From: Nocardia vinacea
Lineage (GTDB): Bacteria > Actinomycetota > Actinomycetes > Mycobacteriales > Mycobacteriaceae
NCBI RefSeq assembly: GCF_035920345.1
Contig: NZ_CP109149.1
Coordinates: 3,410,001-3,474,000 of the forward strand
Reading direction: 5' to 3'
DNA length: 64,000 nt
The notes under the pieces were generated by a model. It searched no databases. It saw only the letters and a program-made list of their open reading frames with translations, and was not told the DNA's origin. Both the position numbers and the translations under genes were made by a program. This document shows, piece after piece, positions 24,191 through 33,608 of the stretch. Numbering within the stretch: position 1 is the stretch's first letter; the number at the start of each line of letters is the position of its first letter.

Positions 24191-26110
24191 ATGTTCGCGC
24201 TGTGGACTTGGAACGGATCCGCGCCCGGCCACGCGCCCGACGGCGATCAAGAAGCACTCTCTCTAGCAGTGCCGACGGGTCCGGACGGCGCGATCGAGGT
24301 CACGGATGTCGATTGCACACTCGTTGATACCGACGAGCTGTTGCATCTGGACCTCGGTGACCCGGGCCCGTCCGTACACGCTTGGCGTGCGGTGCTGCGG
24401 GACGGAGTCGAACCGTGCGATGCGCAGACGCATGCGGATACCAAATCTTCCGGTGCACACCCGCCTGGACACTCGGCCGACACCCGATCCGCCGATGCAG
24501 CCTTCGAAGCCGCTGCGACAACGCGGACGCAGGTGGCCGACGCTTCGACTGATCAGCTGGGCGGCATACAGGCGCGGTCCGAGTCGGTGGGTCCAGGCGA
24601 TACGGTGTTGCTGCCGATCGCCGCGCACGCGGTGCCCGATGCCGCCGGGACGTCGATCGTGTCCGCCGAGCGTGCTGCGCGGGTGTTGCGTGAAACACGG
24701 TGTGTCGGGGCGGAATTGCGGGCGGGGCTGAAGGCGGAGCTGCGGCCCTATCAAGTGCGGGGCGCAGGCTGGTTGCACGAGACCGTCGCGGCACACGGCG
24801 GGGCGGTATTGGCCGATGAGATGGGTCTCGGTAAGACGGTGCAGACCATCGGTTTTCTGCTCGGGCGGGCCGGGGGTGGGGCGCAGCTCGTGGTTTGTCC
24901 GACGTCATTGGTCGGGAACTGGGCGCACGAGATCACGCGGTTCGCGCCGGGCCTGCGGCCGGTGGTGTGGCGTGGGGGTGCGGTCACAGATGAGGCCGGG
25001 ACCGTTGTGGTGACCGGGTATCCGATGTTGCGGCTGCACGGTGCTGTGTTGGCCGATCAATCCTGGGCGACAGTCGTTTTCGATGAGGCGCAGGCGTTGA
25101 AGAATCCGCGCACCCAGGTGTCCAAGGCAGCGCGGGCATTGACGGCGGAGGCGAAGGTCGCGCTGACGGGTACGCCGGTGGAGAACCATCTCGAGGAGCT
25201 GTGGGCGCTGCTGAATCTGGTGGCGCCGCGGCTGTTCGGGCATCGCACCCAGTTCCGCCGTCGATTCGTCCGGCCGATCCACGAGGGTTCGGCGGCCGCA
25301 GCGGGCCGACTGCGCGATGCGCTCGAACCGGTGCTGCTGGCGCGCAAGAAGGCTCAGGTCGCCGCATCGCTGCCCGCGAAGATCCACAGCGATCTGCTCT
25401 GTGATCTGACCACCGAACAGGAACGGCTCTACGACCAACTGCTCGACAAGGCGATCGATGACGGCTTCGGCCACGGCGCGCAACGGCAGAGCCGAGTGCT
25501 CGCCGCATTGACCGCTCTCAAGCAGGTCTGCAACCATCCGGGACTGATCACCGGTGAGCTGGACGAATTGGCGGGCCGGTCCGGAAAGCTGGACCTGTGC
25601 TCCGATATCGTGGCCAATAATCTCGAAACCGGTGACCCGACACTGATATTCACCCAGTATCGCGCCACCGGTGACCTGCTGGTCCGCCACCTGCACGAGC
25701 AGTTCGGGCTGCGGGCGCCGTTCTTCCACGGCGGACTGAATCAGGCCGAGCGTGCCGAGATCGTTTCGGGTTTCCAGGCCGAAGACGGTCCGCCCGTGTT
25801 GATCCTGAGTCTGCGCGCCGCAGGCACCGGTCTCACCCTGACGCGTGCCGCCGATGTCATCCACTTCGACCGCTGGTGGAATCCGGCCGTCGAAGCCCAG
25901 GCCTCCGACCGGGTGCACCGCATCGGCCAGACCCGCACCGTCACCATCACCACCCTGACCTCGGGCACCACCGTCGAGGAGCACATCGCGGGCATGCACG
26001 ACCGCAAATCCGCCCTCGCGGACCTCAACGATTCGGCCGGGATCGCCGCACTGGCCCGCCTCGACGACGACCAGCTCATCGAGATCCTGCGCCGCAAGAG
26101 GGAGAACTGA
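24191..26110 (+). CDS. SNF2-family (Swi2/Snf2-RapA-like) DNA-dependent ATPase/helicase
   Basis: 639-residue superfamily 2 translocase. Residues 1-180 are a variable N-terminus; then Walker A in LADEMGLGKTVQTI (about 207-220), motif Ia VVCPTSLVGNWAHE, DEAQ box VVFDEAQALKN, motif III ALTGTPVENHLEELW, and helicase C with LIFTQYRATGD, LRAAGTGLTLTRAADVIHFD and QASDRVHRIGQTR. Shorter than HelZ-type enzymes. The 70-base leader has no obvious ribosome site, so the start is less certain than the gene. Its stop overlaps the next start (TGATG). It may remodel protein-DNA or RNA polymerase complexes with the SWIM partner. Confidence 0.92.
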   Translation: MFALWTWNGSAPGHAPDGDQEALSLAVPTGPDGAIEVTDVDCTLVDTDELLHLDLGDPGPSVHAWRAVLRDGVEPCDAQTHADTKSSGAHPPGHSADTRSADAAFEAAATTRTQVADASTDQLGGIQARSESVGPGDTVLLPIAAHAVPDAAGTSIVSAERAARVLRETRCVGAELRAGLKAELRPYQVRGAGWLHETVAAHGGAVLADEMGLGKTVQTIGFLLGRAGGGAQLVVCPTSLVGNWAHEITRFAPGLRPVVWRGGAVTDEAGTVVVTGYPMLRLHGAVLADQSWATVVFDEAQALKNPRTQVSKAARALTAEAKVALTGTPVENHLEELWALLNLVAPRLFGHRTQFRRRFVRPIHEGSAAAAGRLRDALEPVLLARKKAQVAASLPAKIHSDLLCDLTTEQERLYDQLLDKAIDDGFGHGAQRQSRVLAALTALKQVCNHPGLITGELDELAGRSGKLDLCSDIVANNLETGDPTLIFTQYRATGDLLVRHLHEQFGLRAPFFHGGLNQAERAEIVSGFQAEDGPPVLILSLRAAGTGLTLTRAADVIHFDRWWNPAVEAQASDRVHRIGQTRTVTITTLTSGTTVEEHIAGMHDRKSALADLNDSAGIAALARLDDDQLIEILRRKREN

Positions 26111-26670
26111 TGACGGACAACGAATTCGGATACACGGCATGGGGCATGGACTGGGTCCGGCTCGCCGAACCCCTGCGCCAGACCCGACCCGACCCGCTGC
26201 TCCCCCGTGCCCGCAGCATTGCCCGCAACAACGGTGTCCAGGCGACCATCGAAGGGCGCATCGTGCGCGCCGCCATCCACCGCGGTGGGCAGGCCTCGGT
26301 AACCCACCTCGAAGTCGCGCCGCTTTCCCGTTCAGCCATCATCGCGATCGCCGAAATCATCCCGGATACAACAGTTCTCACCGACGAAATGCACCGAGCG
26401 CTGGTCGACGCCGGCATGCGCCCGGCACCCGGCCCGGCCGGGACGGACTGCTCCTGTTCGGCTCGCACCGCCCGCTGCGTGCACGTTCTCGCGGTGTTCT
26501 ACGACATGGCCCGCCGCGTGGACGAGAACCCTCGCCTGGCGCTGGAGATCCAGGGCTATTTCCAAGCGGCACCGGAGGATTCGACAGCGCCGGTCGAGTC
26601 ACCCCGCTGGACCCCGATCAATGCACTGGATCCTGCGGACTACTTCGAGGCCGCAATAGCGGTGCGCTGA
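26110..26670 (+). CDS. SWIM zinc-finger protein, partner of SNF2 helicase
   Basis: 186-residue protein with a SWIM finger of pattern CxCx6CxH: DCSCSARTARCVHVLAVF (C114, C116, C123, H125). SWIM fingers bind DNA or mediate contacts with SNF2 ATPases. The start overlaps the helicase stop by one base, so translation is coupled. N-terminal part (RARSIARNNGVQATIEGRIV) fits the usual DNA-handling lead-in of bacterial SWIM proteins. Convergent, six bases from the next gene. Confidence 0.87.
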   Translation: MTDNEFGYTAWGMDWVRLAEPLRQTRPDPLLPRARSIARNNGVQATIEGRIVRAAIHRGGQASVTHLEVAPLSRSAIIAIAEIIPDTTVLTDEMHRALVDAGMRPAPGPAGTDCSCSARTARCVHVLAVFYDMARRVDENPRLALEIQGYFQAAPEDSTAPVESPRWTPINALDPADYFEAAIAVR

Positions 26671-26676
26671 AAGGAT

Positions 26677-27246
26677 TCACTCGGGGCGACGGGCACGGAA
26701 GCGGAAACTTCCTGCGCCGGTTTCGATCTCGACGTCGTTGAAACCGGCTCGGGTGAGCCGGTCGGCGGCGTGCTCCGGCGGTACCGGCACGCAGGTGTCG
26801 CCGAGGTGCAGCAGGCGGAATACGCGGCCGTCGAGGCCGTCGCTGCCTGCGAATACACCGCCAGGCCGCAGGACACGCAGGGCTTCGCCGAAAAGAGCGT
26901 CCTGTGCTCCGACAGTGGGTACGTGGTGCAGCATCGTGAAGCACACGACCGAGTCGAATTGTCTTGGGGGCAAGGGCATATCCGCGCCGTCGCCCTCGAT
27001 CACCGTCATCGCGGCGCCATGCCGGGTGCGCAGCCGATCGACGAGCACCGGATCGATCTCGACACCGGTCAGCTCGCTGGTGCGCTCTCGCAAGGCGCGG
27101 ATATTGGCGCCGTAGCCGGGGCCGATCTCGAGTGCGGACGCACCGAGGTCGAGACCGGACAGCGCCCACGGGACGATCCGCGTCGTACTCGTACGCTCCC
27201 ACGCCGCCGATCGGCACATCAATTTGTGTACGTAGTTCATCGCCAT
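26677..27246 (-). CDS. Class I SAM-dependent methyltransferase
   Basis: 189-residue methyltransferase with motif I ALEIGPGYGANIRAL, acidic residue at VEIDPVLVD, motif near GDGADMPLPPRQFDSVVCFT and LHHVPT, and post-motif EALRVLRPGGVFAGSD. Small-molecule methyltransferase type (UbiE/Methyltransf_11). The frame is open to 27420, but MAMNYVHKLMCRSAAW is the usual start; ATG 27240 is equally possible. Divergent from an AraC-type regulator, which may control it. Substrate unknown. Confidence 0.83.
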   Translation of the reverse strand: MAMNYVHKLMCRSAAWERTSTTRIVPWALSGLDLGASALEIGPGYGANIRALRERTSELTGVEIDPVLVDRLRTRHGAAMTVIEGDGADMPLPPRQFDSVVCFTMLHHVPTVGAQDALFGEALRVLRPGGVFAGSDGLDGRVFRLLHLGDTCVPVPPEHAADRLTRAGFNDVEIETGAGSFRFRARRPE

Positions 27247-27301
27247 GCGATTCACGCTAGGAGCGGCCAGCTGTGACCACGACAGGCTACGGTGACAAGT
27301 T

Positions 27302-28237
27302 GTGTCGCGAAACGGCCAAGTCTTGGCGCCCCAACCCGGGACATCCCAGCCGAACGACGGATCCATGGTATTCCCGGCCGCGATCGGAGATACCGCCATG
27401 GCCTTCGGCGCGGGCGTCATGTCCGCGGGCTACTGGTTCGACACCCATGAACATCCGCAGCACCAAATCGCCTGGGCGGCAAGGGGTGTCATCGCCGTCG
27501 AAATCGGCGACGGATACTGGGTGCTGCCACCCACCCGCGCCCTGTGGATCCCCGGCGGCACCCGCCATCGAACCGGAACCACCCAGGGCGCGACCATGCG
27601 CGGCATCTTCGTGGCACCCGATCGATGCCCGGTCTCATTGACCACCCCGACGATGCTGCGAGTATCGCCATTGCTGCGCGAACTGTTCGACCATCTCACC
27701 GGGCCCGACACCGCCCTTGCGGGAGACCCTGATCGACTGGAGCACCTCGGTGGGACTCCGATCAGCGCCCGACCGCTCACGGACGCTCGAACTGAGGGGA
27801 CCGCCGCGGCCCCGACTTCGAATCCCGACGAGGACATCGCCGCCGCACGACGTGAACGCGCGGAGGCGGTCATATTCGACCTGCTCGAGCCGGTCGACGT
27901 GATTCCCGTCGGCGCCCGCCGACCGGCGGATGCCCGAGCCGGACAGGTCGCCGACGCCCTGACCCGCAATCCCGCCGACCCCCGCACCCTCGCCGAATTC
28001 GCCGCCGATGCCGCAACCAGCCCCCGCACCCTGGCCCGTCTATTCCTCGTCGAAACCGGAATCTCCTTCGGCCAGTGGCGAACCCAGATCCGGCTAGCCG
28101 CCTCCCTCCCCCTGCTCGCCGAGGGCCTGCCGATCGCCCGCATCGCGGGCCGCGTCGGCTACGCCACCCCGAGCGCCTACGTGGCCGCCTTCCGCCGCAC
28201 CGTCGGCGTCTCCCCCGGCCGTTACTTCACTGGGTAA
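27302..28237 (+). CDS. AraC-family transcriptional regulator
   Basis: 311-residue regulator: N-terminal cupin-like sensor (THEHPQHQIAWAARGVIAVE, YWVLPPTRALWIPGGTRHR) and C-terminal double helix-turn-helix (DALTRNPADPRTLAEFAADA, TSPRTLARLFLVETGISFGQ, then GLPIARIAGRVGYATPSAYV and FRRTVGVSPGRYF). The linker (about residues 150-210) is longer and less conserved than usual. Divergent from the SAM methyltransferase and convergent with the SDR gene. GTG start; effector unknown. Confidence 0.87.
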   Translation: MSRNGQVLAPQPGTSQPNDGSMVFPAAIGDTAMAFGAGVMSAGYWFDTHEHPQHQIAWAARGVIAVEIGDGYWVLPPTRALWIPGGTRHRTGTTQGATMRGIFVAPDRCPVSLTTPTMLRVSPLLRELFDHLTGPDTALAGDPDRLEHLGGTPISARPLTDARTEGTAAAPTSNPDEDIAAARRERAEAVIFDLLEPVDVIPVGARRPADARAGQVADALTRNPADPRTLAEFAADAATSPRTLARLFLVETGISFGQWRTQIRLAASLPLLAEGLPIARIAGRVGYATPSAYVAAFRRTVGVSPGRYFTG

Positions 28238-28250
28238 TCGCGCTGCGGAG

Positions 28251-28991
28251 TCAGGCGTTGGTGCCGCCGTCGACGGTGAAGGTCGCTCCGGTGATGCTGC
28301 GGCCGGAGGGGCCGGCGAGGAAGGTTACGGTGGCGGCGATGTCGTCGGTGGTGCCGAAGCGGCCGAGCGCGGTCAGGTTGATCTGGTGCGAGGCGTGGTC
28401 GCCGTCGGCCGGGTTCATATCGGTGTCGGTGGAGCCGGGCTGCACCAGGTTGACCGTGATGTTGCGCGGACCGAGTTCACGCGCAAGGGCTTTCGTGAAT
28501 CCGTTGAGTGCGGATTTGCTCAGGTTGTACAGCGCGAGTCCACCGAATGCGGCGCGCTCGGACAGGTTGCTGCCGATGCTGATGATCCGCCCGCCCTCGG
28601 CCATATGCTCGACCGCCGCCTGCGAACCGACGAACGCCGCCCGCGCGTGGATATTGAGCGCGCGGTCGATCTCCTCGACGGTGAACTCCTCGAACGGCTT
28701 GGCCGGGAAGATGCCCGCGTTATTGACCAGCACGTCGAGCCTGCCGAGTTCGGCCGCGGCCCGATGCACCGCCGCGACGACCGCGCCCGCGTCGGCGCTG
28801 TCGGCTTGGACGGCGATCGCGCGCCGCCCCAACGCTTCCGCTTCGGCGACCACCGATTTCGCCTGCAGTTCGTTGTGCTGGTAGGTCAGTGCCACATCCG
28901 CGCCCGCGGTGGCCAGGTGCCGCACGATCGCCGCTCCGATCCCCCGGCTGCCCCCGGTCACCAGCGCAACTTTGCCCGTCAGATCCGCCAT
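28251..28991 (-). CDS. SDR-family NAD(P)-dependent oxidoreductase
   Basis: 246-residue classical short-chain dehydrogenase: cofactor loop VTGGSRGIGAAIV, VLVNNAGIF, and active-site YxxxK in LYNLSKSALNGF with serine in ISIGSNLS; C-terminal ITGATFTVDGGTNA. FabG-like, substrate unknown. ATG 28991 with AGGAGGAG upstream is preferred over the longer frame to 29060. Divergent from a TetR gene; a 13-bp inverted repeat lies between them. Confidence 0.92.
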   Translation of the reverse strand: MADLTGKVALVTGGSRGIGAAIVRHLATAGADVALTYQHNELQAKSVVAEAEALGRRAIAVQADSADAGAVVAAVHRAAAELGRLDVLVNNAGIFPAKPFEEFTVEEIDRALNIHARAAFVGSQAAVEHMAEGGRIISIGSNLSERAAFGGLALYNLSKSALNGFTKALARELGPRNITVNLVQPGSTDTDMNPADGDHASHQINLTALGRFGTTDDIAATVTFLAGPSGRSITGATFTVDGGTNA

Positions 28992-29006
28992 CGCAACTCC
29001 TCCTAA

Positions 29007-29087
29007 TTCTGTGTCGATCAGTACATAAATAGCTAAGCGCATGGGCGACGACGGCGTCAAGGGGTATATTTAACGATCGACACAGAA
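29007..29087. promoter_or_regulatory. Divergent SDR/TetR promoter with 13-bp inverted repeat
   Basis: TTCTGTGTCGATC (29007-29019) and GATCGACACAGAA (29075-29087) are perfect complements. Each lies at the start of one divergent transcript, just after an AT-rich -10-like stretch (TATTTA on the minus side, TATATT on the plus side). The layout fits repression of both genes by the TetR protein. Confidence 0.7.
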
Positions 29088-29098
29088 AGGAACGGGCC

Positions 29099-29707
29099 AT
29101 GGCCGAACGTGGGCGCCCGCGCGCATTCGACCGCGAGGTCGCGCTGCGTCGCGCCATGGAGGTGTTCTGGGAGCACGGCTACGAGGGCTCGTCGATGAGC
29201 GATCTCACCGCGGCGATGGGCATCAACTCACCGAGCCTGTACGCCGCCTTCGGCGGCAAGGAAGAGCTGTTCCGCGCGGCTGTCGGTCTGTACGGCGAGG
29301 CCGAAGGCGGCTACACCGTACGTGCCCTGCGCGAGGAACCCACCGCCCGCGCCAGCATCGAAGCCATGTTGCGCGACAACGCCACTGCCTATACCCACGA
29401 GGACAAACCGCACGGCTGCATGGTCGTGCTGGCGGGCTCCACCTACACCACCCGCAGCGAAACCATCCGCGACTTCCTGGTCGAAAAGCGCCGCGAGACA
29501 ACCGCAGACATCCGCGAACGCCTGGATCGCGGTGTCGCGGAAGGTGATCTACCTCCGGACACCAATACTGCGGCCCTCGCCAGCTTCTACACAACGGTCC
29601 TGTACGGCCTGTCGATCCGCGCCCGCGACGGCGCTTCGCACACCGAACTCACCCAATCCATCGACTGTGCCATGGCAGCATGGCCCGCATCGGCCATCAC
29701 ACGCTGA
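29099..29707 (+). CDS. TetR/AcrR-family transcriptional regulator
   Basis: 202-residue TetR regulator: RGRPRAFDREVALRRAMEVF, then HGYEGSSMSDLTAAMGINSP and SLYAAFGGKEELF form the DNA-binding domain; the C-terminal part with LREEPTARASIEAMLRDNA and HGCMVVLAGS is the AcrR/YxaF-like type often controlling oxidoreductases. Start ATG 29099 with AAAGGAA upstream. It probably regulates the divergent SDR gene and itself. Confidence 0.92.
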   Translation: MAERGRPRAFDREVALRRAMEVFWEHGYEGSSMSDLTAAMGINSPSLYAAFGGKEELFRAAVGLYGEAEGGYTVRALREEPTARASIEAMLRDNATAYTHEDKPHGCMVVLAGSTYTTRSETIRDFLVEKRRETTADIRERLDRGVAEGDLPPDTNTAALASFYTTVLYGLSIRARDGASHTELTQSIDCAMAAWPASAITR

Positions 29708-29716
29708 TCGCAGCGG

Positions 29717-31495
29717 TTACTTACGGCGCAGGGCGGCGATGCGCTCACCGAGTTGGTCCGCGGTGGCCAATGCCGTTGGCGGACCACCGCATTCGCGGCG
29801 CAACTCACCGTGGATCACACCGTGCGGCTTGCCGGTGCGATGGTGGTGCATGGCGACCAGGCTGTTGAGCTCGCGCCGCAACTCACCGAGCTTGTCCGCG
29901 GTCGCGACCCGCTCGGCGGCCGAGGCGACCTGCGGACCAGGATCGGGCGTCGCGGGTTCACCTCGTTCGGCGAGTTGCTTCGACTGACGTTCACGCAGCA
30001 GCGCCCGCATCTGCTCCGCGTCCAACAGCCCGGGAATCCCGAGGTAGTCCGCCTCCTCGGCACTGCCCGCGAAAGTGGCTGTGCCGAAGGAGGATCCGTC
30101 GTAGATCACCTGGTCGAGTTCGGCGTCCGCGGCGAGTGCGACGAAGGGCTTCTCGTCCTCGCCCGGCTCGTCCTTCTGCTTGTTCGCGTCGATCAGCAGT
30201 TCGTCTTCGAGGCCGTTCTGCTCGCGGTGCGGCTTGCCGATGACGTGATCGCGCTGCAGTTCCAGCTGCGCAGCCAGATCGAGCAGCACCGGCACCGACG
30301 GCAGGAACACGCTGGCGGTCTCGCCTGGCTTGCGCGCACGCACGAACCGGCCGATGGCCTGGGCGAAGTACAGCGGTGTCGAGGCACTGGTCGCATAGAC
30401 GCCGACGGCGAGGCGCGGCACGTCGACGCCCTCGGACACCATACGGACCGCGACCATCCACGGCTGGGTGTTCTTGCTGAATTCGGCGATCCGGTCCGAG
30501 GAGGACGGATCGTCCGAGAGCACCACCGCGGGCCGCTCGCCCGAGATGTGCTCCAGCAGTTCGGCGTAATCGCGGGCCCGCTCCTGATCGGTGGCGATCA
30601 CCAGACCACCAGCATCGGGCATACCGGTCGCACGCAGCTGGCGCAGCCGGGTGTCCGCGGCGACCAGCACCTTGGACATCCAGTCGCCAGCCGGATCCAG
30701 CGCGGTGCGCCACGCACGGGCGGTGTGTTCCGCGCTCAGCGGCTCCCCGAGGCGGGCCGAATACTCCTCGCCCGCGCTGTCGCGCCAGTGCGCCTCACCG
30801 GAATACGCCAGGAAGACGACTGGCCGGACGACGCCGTCGGCCAATGCCTCCGCGTAGCCGTAGGTGTGGTCGGCGCGCGAGCGCGGGAAACCGGCCTCAT
30901 CGGGTTCGTAAATGATGAACGGAATCTGGCTGTCATCGCTGCGGAACGGGGTGCCGGTCAGCGCGAGCCGGCGGGTGGCGTCACCGAATGCCTCGGCGGT
31001 CGCCTCACCCCAGGACTTCGCATCGCCCGCATGGTGGATCTCGTCGAGAATCACCAGCGTTCTGCGTCTTTCGGTGCGGACACGGTGCCGCGCGGGATGC
31101 GAGGCGATCTGCGCGTAGGTGACCACGACGCCGTGATAGTCGCCGGAGGTCGCACCGGTCGCGTTGGAGAAGCGCGAATCCAGCTGGATGCCCACGCGGG
31201 CGGCGGATTGGGACCACTGATGTTTGAGGTGTTCGGTCGGGGCGACCACGGTGACCTGGTCGACGGTGCGGTCGGCCAGCAGTTCTGCCGCGACCCGCAG
31301 TGCGAAGGTGGTCTTACCCGCACCCGGCGTCGCCACCGCGAGGAAGTCCCTCGGCTTGGTCGACAAGTACTTCATCAGGGCCCGGCGCTGCCAGGCGCGT
31401 AGCGAACCACCTGGGGAACCCGCGGCGCTCGATCTTTGCGAATCGCCCGGTGTTTCCGCTTCTCCCGCCACAGCGGCGCCACCCGACACAGTCAC
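29717..31495 (-). CDS. DEAD/DEAH-box superfamily 2 helicase
   Basis: 592-residue helicase: Walker A ATPGAGKTTFALR near residue 55, DEIH box LVILDEIHHAGDAKSW, motif III LALTGTPFRSDD, and motif VI YFAQAIGRFVRARKPGE in the second RecA domain. C-terminal 180 residues are hydrophilic, with a coiled-coil-like end (VATADKLGELRRELNSLVAM). It resembles the XPB/type III restriction-like branch of superfamily 2; target unknown. GTG 31495 is preceded by TAGGGT with a seven-base spacer, suggesting leaderless translation. Divergent from the YihY gene. Confidence 0.9.
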   Translation of the reverse strand: MTVSGGAAVAGEAETPGDSQRSSAAGSPGGSLRAWQRRALMKYLSTKPRDFLAVATPGAGKTTFALRVAAELLADRTVDQVTVVAPTEHLKHQWSQSAARVGIQLDSRFSNATGATSGDYHGVVVTYAQIASHPARHRVRTERRRTLVILDEIHHAGDAKSWGEATAEAFGDATRRLALTGTPFRSDDSQIPFIIYEPDEAGFPRSRADHTYGYAEALADGVVRPVVFLAYSGEAHWRDSAGEEYSARLGEPLSAEHTARAWRTALDPAGDWMSKVLVAADTRLRQLRATGMPDAGGLVIATDQERARDYAELLEHISGERPAVVLSDDPSSSDRIAEFSKNTQPWMVAVRMVSEGVDVPRLAVGVYATSASTPLYFAQAIGRFVRARKPGETASVFLPSVPVLLDLAAQLELQRDHVIGKPHREQNGLEDELLIDANKQKDEPGEDEKPFVALAADAELDQVIYDGSSFGTATFAGSAEEADYLGIPGLLDAEQMRALLRERQSKQLAERGEPATPDPGPQVASAAERVATADKLGELRRELNSLVAMHHHRTGKPHGVIHGELRRECGGPPTALATADQLGERIAALRRK

Positions 31496-31663
31496 GAAGA
31501 CGACCCTAGCTGTCCCCCATGGCGTGTCGCCAAACCGACGCGGCGTGGGCGACGGGCGTCACACGCCGAACCGTGCGCCACGCCGTGTTCATCTGCTTCC
31601 CATCGACGCGATGCCATGGCAAACCGGAACAATATGCTCGGATGCGCGATGCTGTTAGGCATC

Positions 31664-32872
31664 ATGACCGATGAAAGTGCTCTACCGCGCCGCACCCCGG
31701 GGACCGGCGACCAGCCGATCCACAGCGGCGGAGGCGGCGCGGAACCCACCGCGGCGACCTATGCCCGCAAGGCCGCAACGCGGGTTGCGCATGCCGCGCG
31801 ACAGAGTGGCAAACTCGTCCTGCGGGTGGCATCGAAGTCGTGGAACGATTCGATTTTCACCAAATCAGCTGCCGCGGCGTTCTGGCAGACGATGTCGCTG
31901 GCGCCGCTGCTGCTCGGGGTGCTCGGTAGCCTCGGTTACGTCGGGGAATGGTTCGGACCCGACACCGTGGAGATCGTCGAGCAGAAGATCATCGCATTCA
32001 GCCGTGACCTGTTCAGTTCCAGTGTGGTGAGCGATCTGATCGAACCTACCGTCACCGATGTGCTGGGTCGCGGACGCGCCGCCTTCGTCTCGGTGGGGTT
32101 CATATTGTCGCTGTGGGCCGGATCATCGGCGATGTCGACCTTCGTGGATTCGATCGTCGAGGCACACGGACAGAAGGATGCCCGGCATCCGGTGTGGCAG
32201 CGCATCTTCGCGTTGCTGCTGTATGTGCTGTTCCTGGTGGTAGCGGTGTTCCTGCTGCCGCTGATCGCGCTGGGTCCGACATTGATCGGACGGGTGCTGC
32301 CGGATTCGTGGCGGGAACCCGGGTTGCGGCTGATCGACTCGTTCTATTACCCGGGTGTCGGCCTAGTACTGATCATCGGGCTCACCACGCTGTACAAGCT
32401 GGCACTGCACAAATCGCTGCCGTGGCACCGCTTGTTCGGCGGGGCGTTGGTCGCGGGCGTGTTCTTCATGGCCGCCAGCGAGGGTCTGCGCCGCTACCTG
32501 GCCTGGGTTACCAGGACCGGCATCAGCTACGGCGCGCTCGCCACGCCGATCGCGTTCCTGCTGTTCACGTTCTTCCTGGGCTTCGCGGTCATCCTCGGCG
32601 CCGAATTCAATGCCGCGGTGCAGGAATTCTGGCCCGCTCGCAGCACCCGCATCGACCAGGTGAAGGAATGGTTGTCCAATCAGTTGGGCGGGGACGACTC
32701 CGACACCGACCAGGATGATCCGGGCACAGCGAAGCCCCCGAACCCGCCGGAGGCTCAGGGGCCGATCGAGCGGACAGACAACAACGGCGCCGATGCCGAC
32801 CGGGCACGACTCAGCGCGCCCGGCGAACCGTCACCGGCGTCGGCTCAGTCGCCCTTGCGCAAGCCGTCGTAG
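31664..32872 (+). CDS. YihY/BrkB-family inner membrane protein
   Basis: 402-residue membrane protein of the YihY/virulence factor BrkB family: six hydrophobic segments between residues about 70 and 320, with family patterns AAAAFWQTMSLAPLLLGVLG and LATPIAFLLFTFFLGFAVIL GAEFN-type end (split here). The C-terminal 75 residues are hydrophilic and Asp/Pro-rich. ATG 31664 chosen because the upstream open frame is not protein-like. The last 28 bases overlap the convergent DUF3039 gene. Exact role unknown; not an RNase despite the old RBN name. Confidence 0.87.
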   Translation: MTDESALPRRTPGTGDQPIHSGGGGAEPTAATYARKAATRVAHAARQSGKLVLRVASKSWNDSIFTKSAAAAFWQTMSLAPLLLGVLGSLGYVGEWFGPDTVEIVEQKIIAFSRDLFSSSVVSDLIEPTVTDVLGRGRAAFVSVGFILSLWAGSSAMSTFVDSIVEAHGQKDARHPVWQRIFALLLYVLFLVVAVFLLPLIALGPTLIGRVLPDSWREPGLRLIDSFYYPGVGLVLIIGLTTLYKLALHKSLPWHRLFGGALVAGVFFMAASEGLRRYLAWVTRTGISYGALATPIAFLLFTFFLGFAVILGAEFNAAVQEFWPARSTRIDQVKEWLSNQLGGDDSDTDQDDPGTAKPPNPPEAQGPIERTDNNGADADRARLSAPGEPSPASAQSPLRKPS

Positions 32873-33081
32873 ACCTTCTTGCACTCAGGGCAGACCGGCG
32901 AACCGGGCTTCGCCGAGCGCGTCACCGGAAAGACCTCACCGCATAGGGCGACCACATGGGTGCCCATGACGGCACTCTCGGCGATCTTGTCCTTCTTCAC
33001 GTAGTGGAAGAACTTCGGGGTGTCGTCGCCCGTCGTCTCGTCGGTGGTCGTATCCGGGCGAACCAGAGTGTCGGTACTCAC
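32845..33081 (-). CDS. DUF3039 protein
   Basis: 78-residue protein of the actinobacterial DUF3039 family: KFFHYVKKDKIAESAVMGTH, then VVALCGEVFPVTRSAKPGSP and VCPECKKVYDGL, with Cys pairs that may bind metal. GTG 33081 (MSTDTLVRPD) is the family start; the frame also allows ATG 33090. Convergent overlap with the YihY gene of 28 bases. Function unknown. Confidence 0.87.
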   Translation of the reverse strand: MSTDTLVRPDTTTDETTGDDTPKFFHYVKKDKIAESAVMGTHVVALCGEVFPVTRSAKPGSPVCPECKKVYDGLRKGD

Positions 33082-33188
33082 GCATTCCATGATGCCGCAT
33101 CCTCGCGAGCTCGGCTGATGACGGTCGGTGTTCGTCGAGCTGACCAGGCCATGTGCGGTGCGCCCTCGACAGTGGAAGACTCAGGGGT

Positions 33189-33608
33189 ATGCAGCAGTAC
33201 GGCGACTCCTCCGACGCCGACGACATCGGCAGCGGTGATCGCCCGGACGTGACAGTGCCGACGCCACCCCGCAAGTCCACCGGCTACTTCCCCGGCAATG
33301 ACGAGAAGCACCCGGTGCTGATCACCGAGGCCGCGCCGTCACTGGAAGATCAGCACCGCGCCAGAGTTCGCCGCTACACCATCATCATGGCGTTCCGCAT
33401 CCCCTGCCTGATCCTGGCCGCGATCGCCTACAGCGCCTTCAGCAACGCACTGCTCTCGATCCTGATCATCACCGCCTCGATCCCCCTCCCCTGGATCGCC
33501 GTCCTCATCGCCAACGACCGCCCGCCGCGCCGCAAGGACGAACCCAGCCGTTGGGACCGCCCCCGCACCGCCATCGAATCCCGACCACACCGCGCCATCG
33601 ACTCCTGA
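33189..33608 (+). CDS. DUF3099 membrane protein
   Basis: 139-residue protein of the DUF3099 family: hydrophilic N-terminus, HPVLITEAAPSLEDQHRARV, then two hydrophobic segments (FRIPCLILAAIAYSAF and ALLSILIITASIPLPWIAVL) and a basic tail. ATG 33189 selected; GTG-type starts further upstream lie in non-conserved sequence. It is divergent from the DUF3039 gene, an arrangement shared with related genomes. Function unknown. The 263 bases that follow contain nothing recognised. Confidence 0.85.
   Translation: MQQYGDSSDADDIGSGDRPDVTVPTPPRKSTGYFPGNDEKHPVLITEAAPSLEDQHRARVRRYTIIMAFRIPCLILAAIAYSAFSNALLSILIITASIPLPWIAVLIANDRPPRRKDEPSRWDRPRTAIESRPHRAIDS

Noticed and set aside
29753..31402. Plus-strand open frame of 549 codons
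   Set aside because: Antisense shadow of the DEAD/DEAH helicase.
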